A model generated the notes under the pieces. It saw nothing but the letters and a program-made list of their open reading frames with translations, made no database searches and had not been told where the DNA came from. This document shows, piece after piece, positions 63,422 to 64,000 of a DNA stretch of 64,000 nucleotides (its first letter is position 1; every line of letters begins with the position of its first letter). Source of the stretch: Guyparkeria hydrothermalis (lineage in GTDB: Bacteria; Pseudomonadota; Gammaproteobacteria; Halothiobacillales; Halothiobacillaceae); contig NZ_JAJSED010000001.1 in assembly GCF_023555385.1 (NCBI RefSeq), positions 2,028,311-2,092,310 on the forward strand, in the 5' to 3' direction. The translations under genes were made by a program, and so were the position numbers.

Positions 63422-64000
63422 ATGAAACACCTTAGTCTGATTGCCGTTCTTGCCGCCACGCTAGTGGCTGCCGGCTGTGCCCAGAACCCCTACACCGGGG
63501 AAAATCGCAAGACCGCGACCGGGGCGACCGTCGGCGCCGGTGCCGGTGCGCTTCTCGGCAACGTGATTGCGCCGAGCGGCAACCGTACCGGCGGTACCCT
63601 GATTGGTGCCGCCGTCGGCGCCACGGTTGGTGGCCTGATCGGTCGCCAGATGGACAAGCAGGAGCAGCAGCTTCGTCAGGACATGCAGGGCACCGGCGTT
63701 GACGTCCAACGCCAGGGCGACACCATCCGCCTGCAGGCGCCTGAGTCGATTACCTTCCAGACCGACAGCGCCGAAATCCAACCGCAGTTCCGCCGCACGC
63801 TGAACGACATCGCCGCCTCGATCCAGCAGTACCCGAACACCGTGGTGCGCGTCGAGGGGCATACCGACTCGACCGGTTCGGCGAGCTACAACCAGGACCT
63901 GTCGGTCAATCGCGCGCAGAGCGTCGCCAGCTACCTGGCTCAGAGCGGCGTGAGTTCGTCGCGCGTTCAGGCCATCGGCTACGGCGAGAGCCGTCCGATC
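63422..64000 (+). CDS. OmpA-family lipoprotein with glycine-zipper domain, 3' end outside window
   Basis: The first 193 residues are present and the frame is still open at base 64000. A lipoprotein signal (MKHLSLIAVLAATLVAAGC) is followed by a glycine-zipper region (GATVGAGAGALLGNVIAP and GAAVGATVGGLIG) and an OmpA-C domain. The latter has ITFQTDSAEIQPQF, VEGHTDSTGSASYNQDLS and RAQSVASYL, which bind peptidoglycan. This is the YiaD/YfiB type of outer-membrane lipoprotein. AAGGAGTG precedes ATG 63422. Confidence 0.93.
   Translation, partial: MKHLSLIAVLAATLVAAGCAQNPYTGENRKTATGATVGAGAGALLGNVIAPSGNRTGGTLIGAAVGATVGGLIGRQMDKQEQQLRQDMQGTGVDVQRQGDTIRLQAPESITFQTDSAEIQPQFRRTLNDIAASIQQYPNTVVRVEGHTDSTGSASYNQDLSVNRAQSVASYLAQSGVSSSRVQAIGYGESRPI

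Overview
The window is GC-rich, densely coded, and reads as the chromosome of a sulfur-oxidising, probably autotrophic gammaproteobacterium. A Halothiobacillaceae (Guyparkeria-like) or Ectothiorhodospiraceae member would fit. The support is soxY-soxZ, a Calvin-cycle-compatible set (class I fbp, rpe, gph), and conserved gammaproteobacterial gene orders: rpe-gph-trpE, mutY-yggX, LysM lipoprotein-dprA-smg-topA-tsaC-hemF, and divergently def-fmt-rsmB-DUF4390-ntrY-ntrX-trkA-trkH. The taxonomic placement is inference.

Layout. 1-2.4 kb: 3' part of an RND efflux pump gene. 2.4-7.2 kb: high-affinity phosphate transporter pstS-pstC-pstA-pstB behind a PHO-box-like sequence. 7.2-10.6 kb: fbp, a 284-bp structured inverted-repeat element, a YcgR-like PilZ protein, a small CBM48 protein, a membrane protein and an orphan moaD. 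10.8-18.7 kb: asmA, mutY, yggX, a YrfG-like nucleotidase, thiS, ggt, a ubiC-like gene and a flavin reductase. 18.9-21.9 kb: rpe-gph-trpE. 22.0-24.2 kb: an accessory island with one AT-rich AAA+ ATPase gene and a gene-free, roughly 675-bp giant inverted repeat. 24.2-33.6 kb: rlmM, sodC, a TolA-C-like protein, mgtE, a two-domain PPK2, an exported DUF255/thioredoxin-DsbD-alpha fusion, bioB and a membrane protein. 33.6-35.7 kb: comF, rpmE2 and an SNase-like nuclease. 35.7-42.6 kb: the hemF-tsaC-topA-smg-dprA-LysM block on the minus strand. 42.8-52.8 kb: def to trkH on the plus strand. 52.8-57.5 kb: two LpxL-type acyltransferases, ttcA, a small unknown protein, pip and dtd. 57.6-62.0 kb: soxZ, soxY, a sigma-54 activator and its sensor kinase. 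62-64 kb: bioF and an OmpA-family lipoprotein cut by the window edge.

Functional themes. Phosphate and polyphosphate: Pst and a PPK2 of polyphosphate:AMP phosphotransferase type. Sulfur oxidation: soxYZ has a near-consensus -24/-12 sequence, with a perfect 20-bp palindrome between it and an adjacent NtrC-type two-component pair. This suggests sigma-54 control of sox. Envelope: LpxL-like acyltransferases, AsmA, LysM and OmpA lipoproteins. DNA uptake: comF and dprA. The most unusual items are the AAA+ gene with its giant palindrome downstream of trpE, the three-way-junction repeat between fbp and the PilZ gene, the sox promoter architecture, and an NtrX that has lost GAFTGA, the Walker B aspartate and an arginine-finger candidate. 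No rRNA, tRNA, transposase or CRISPR array was seen.
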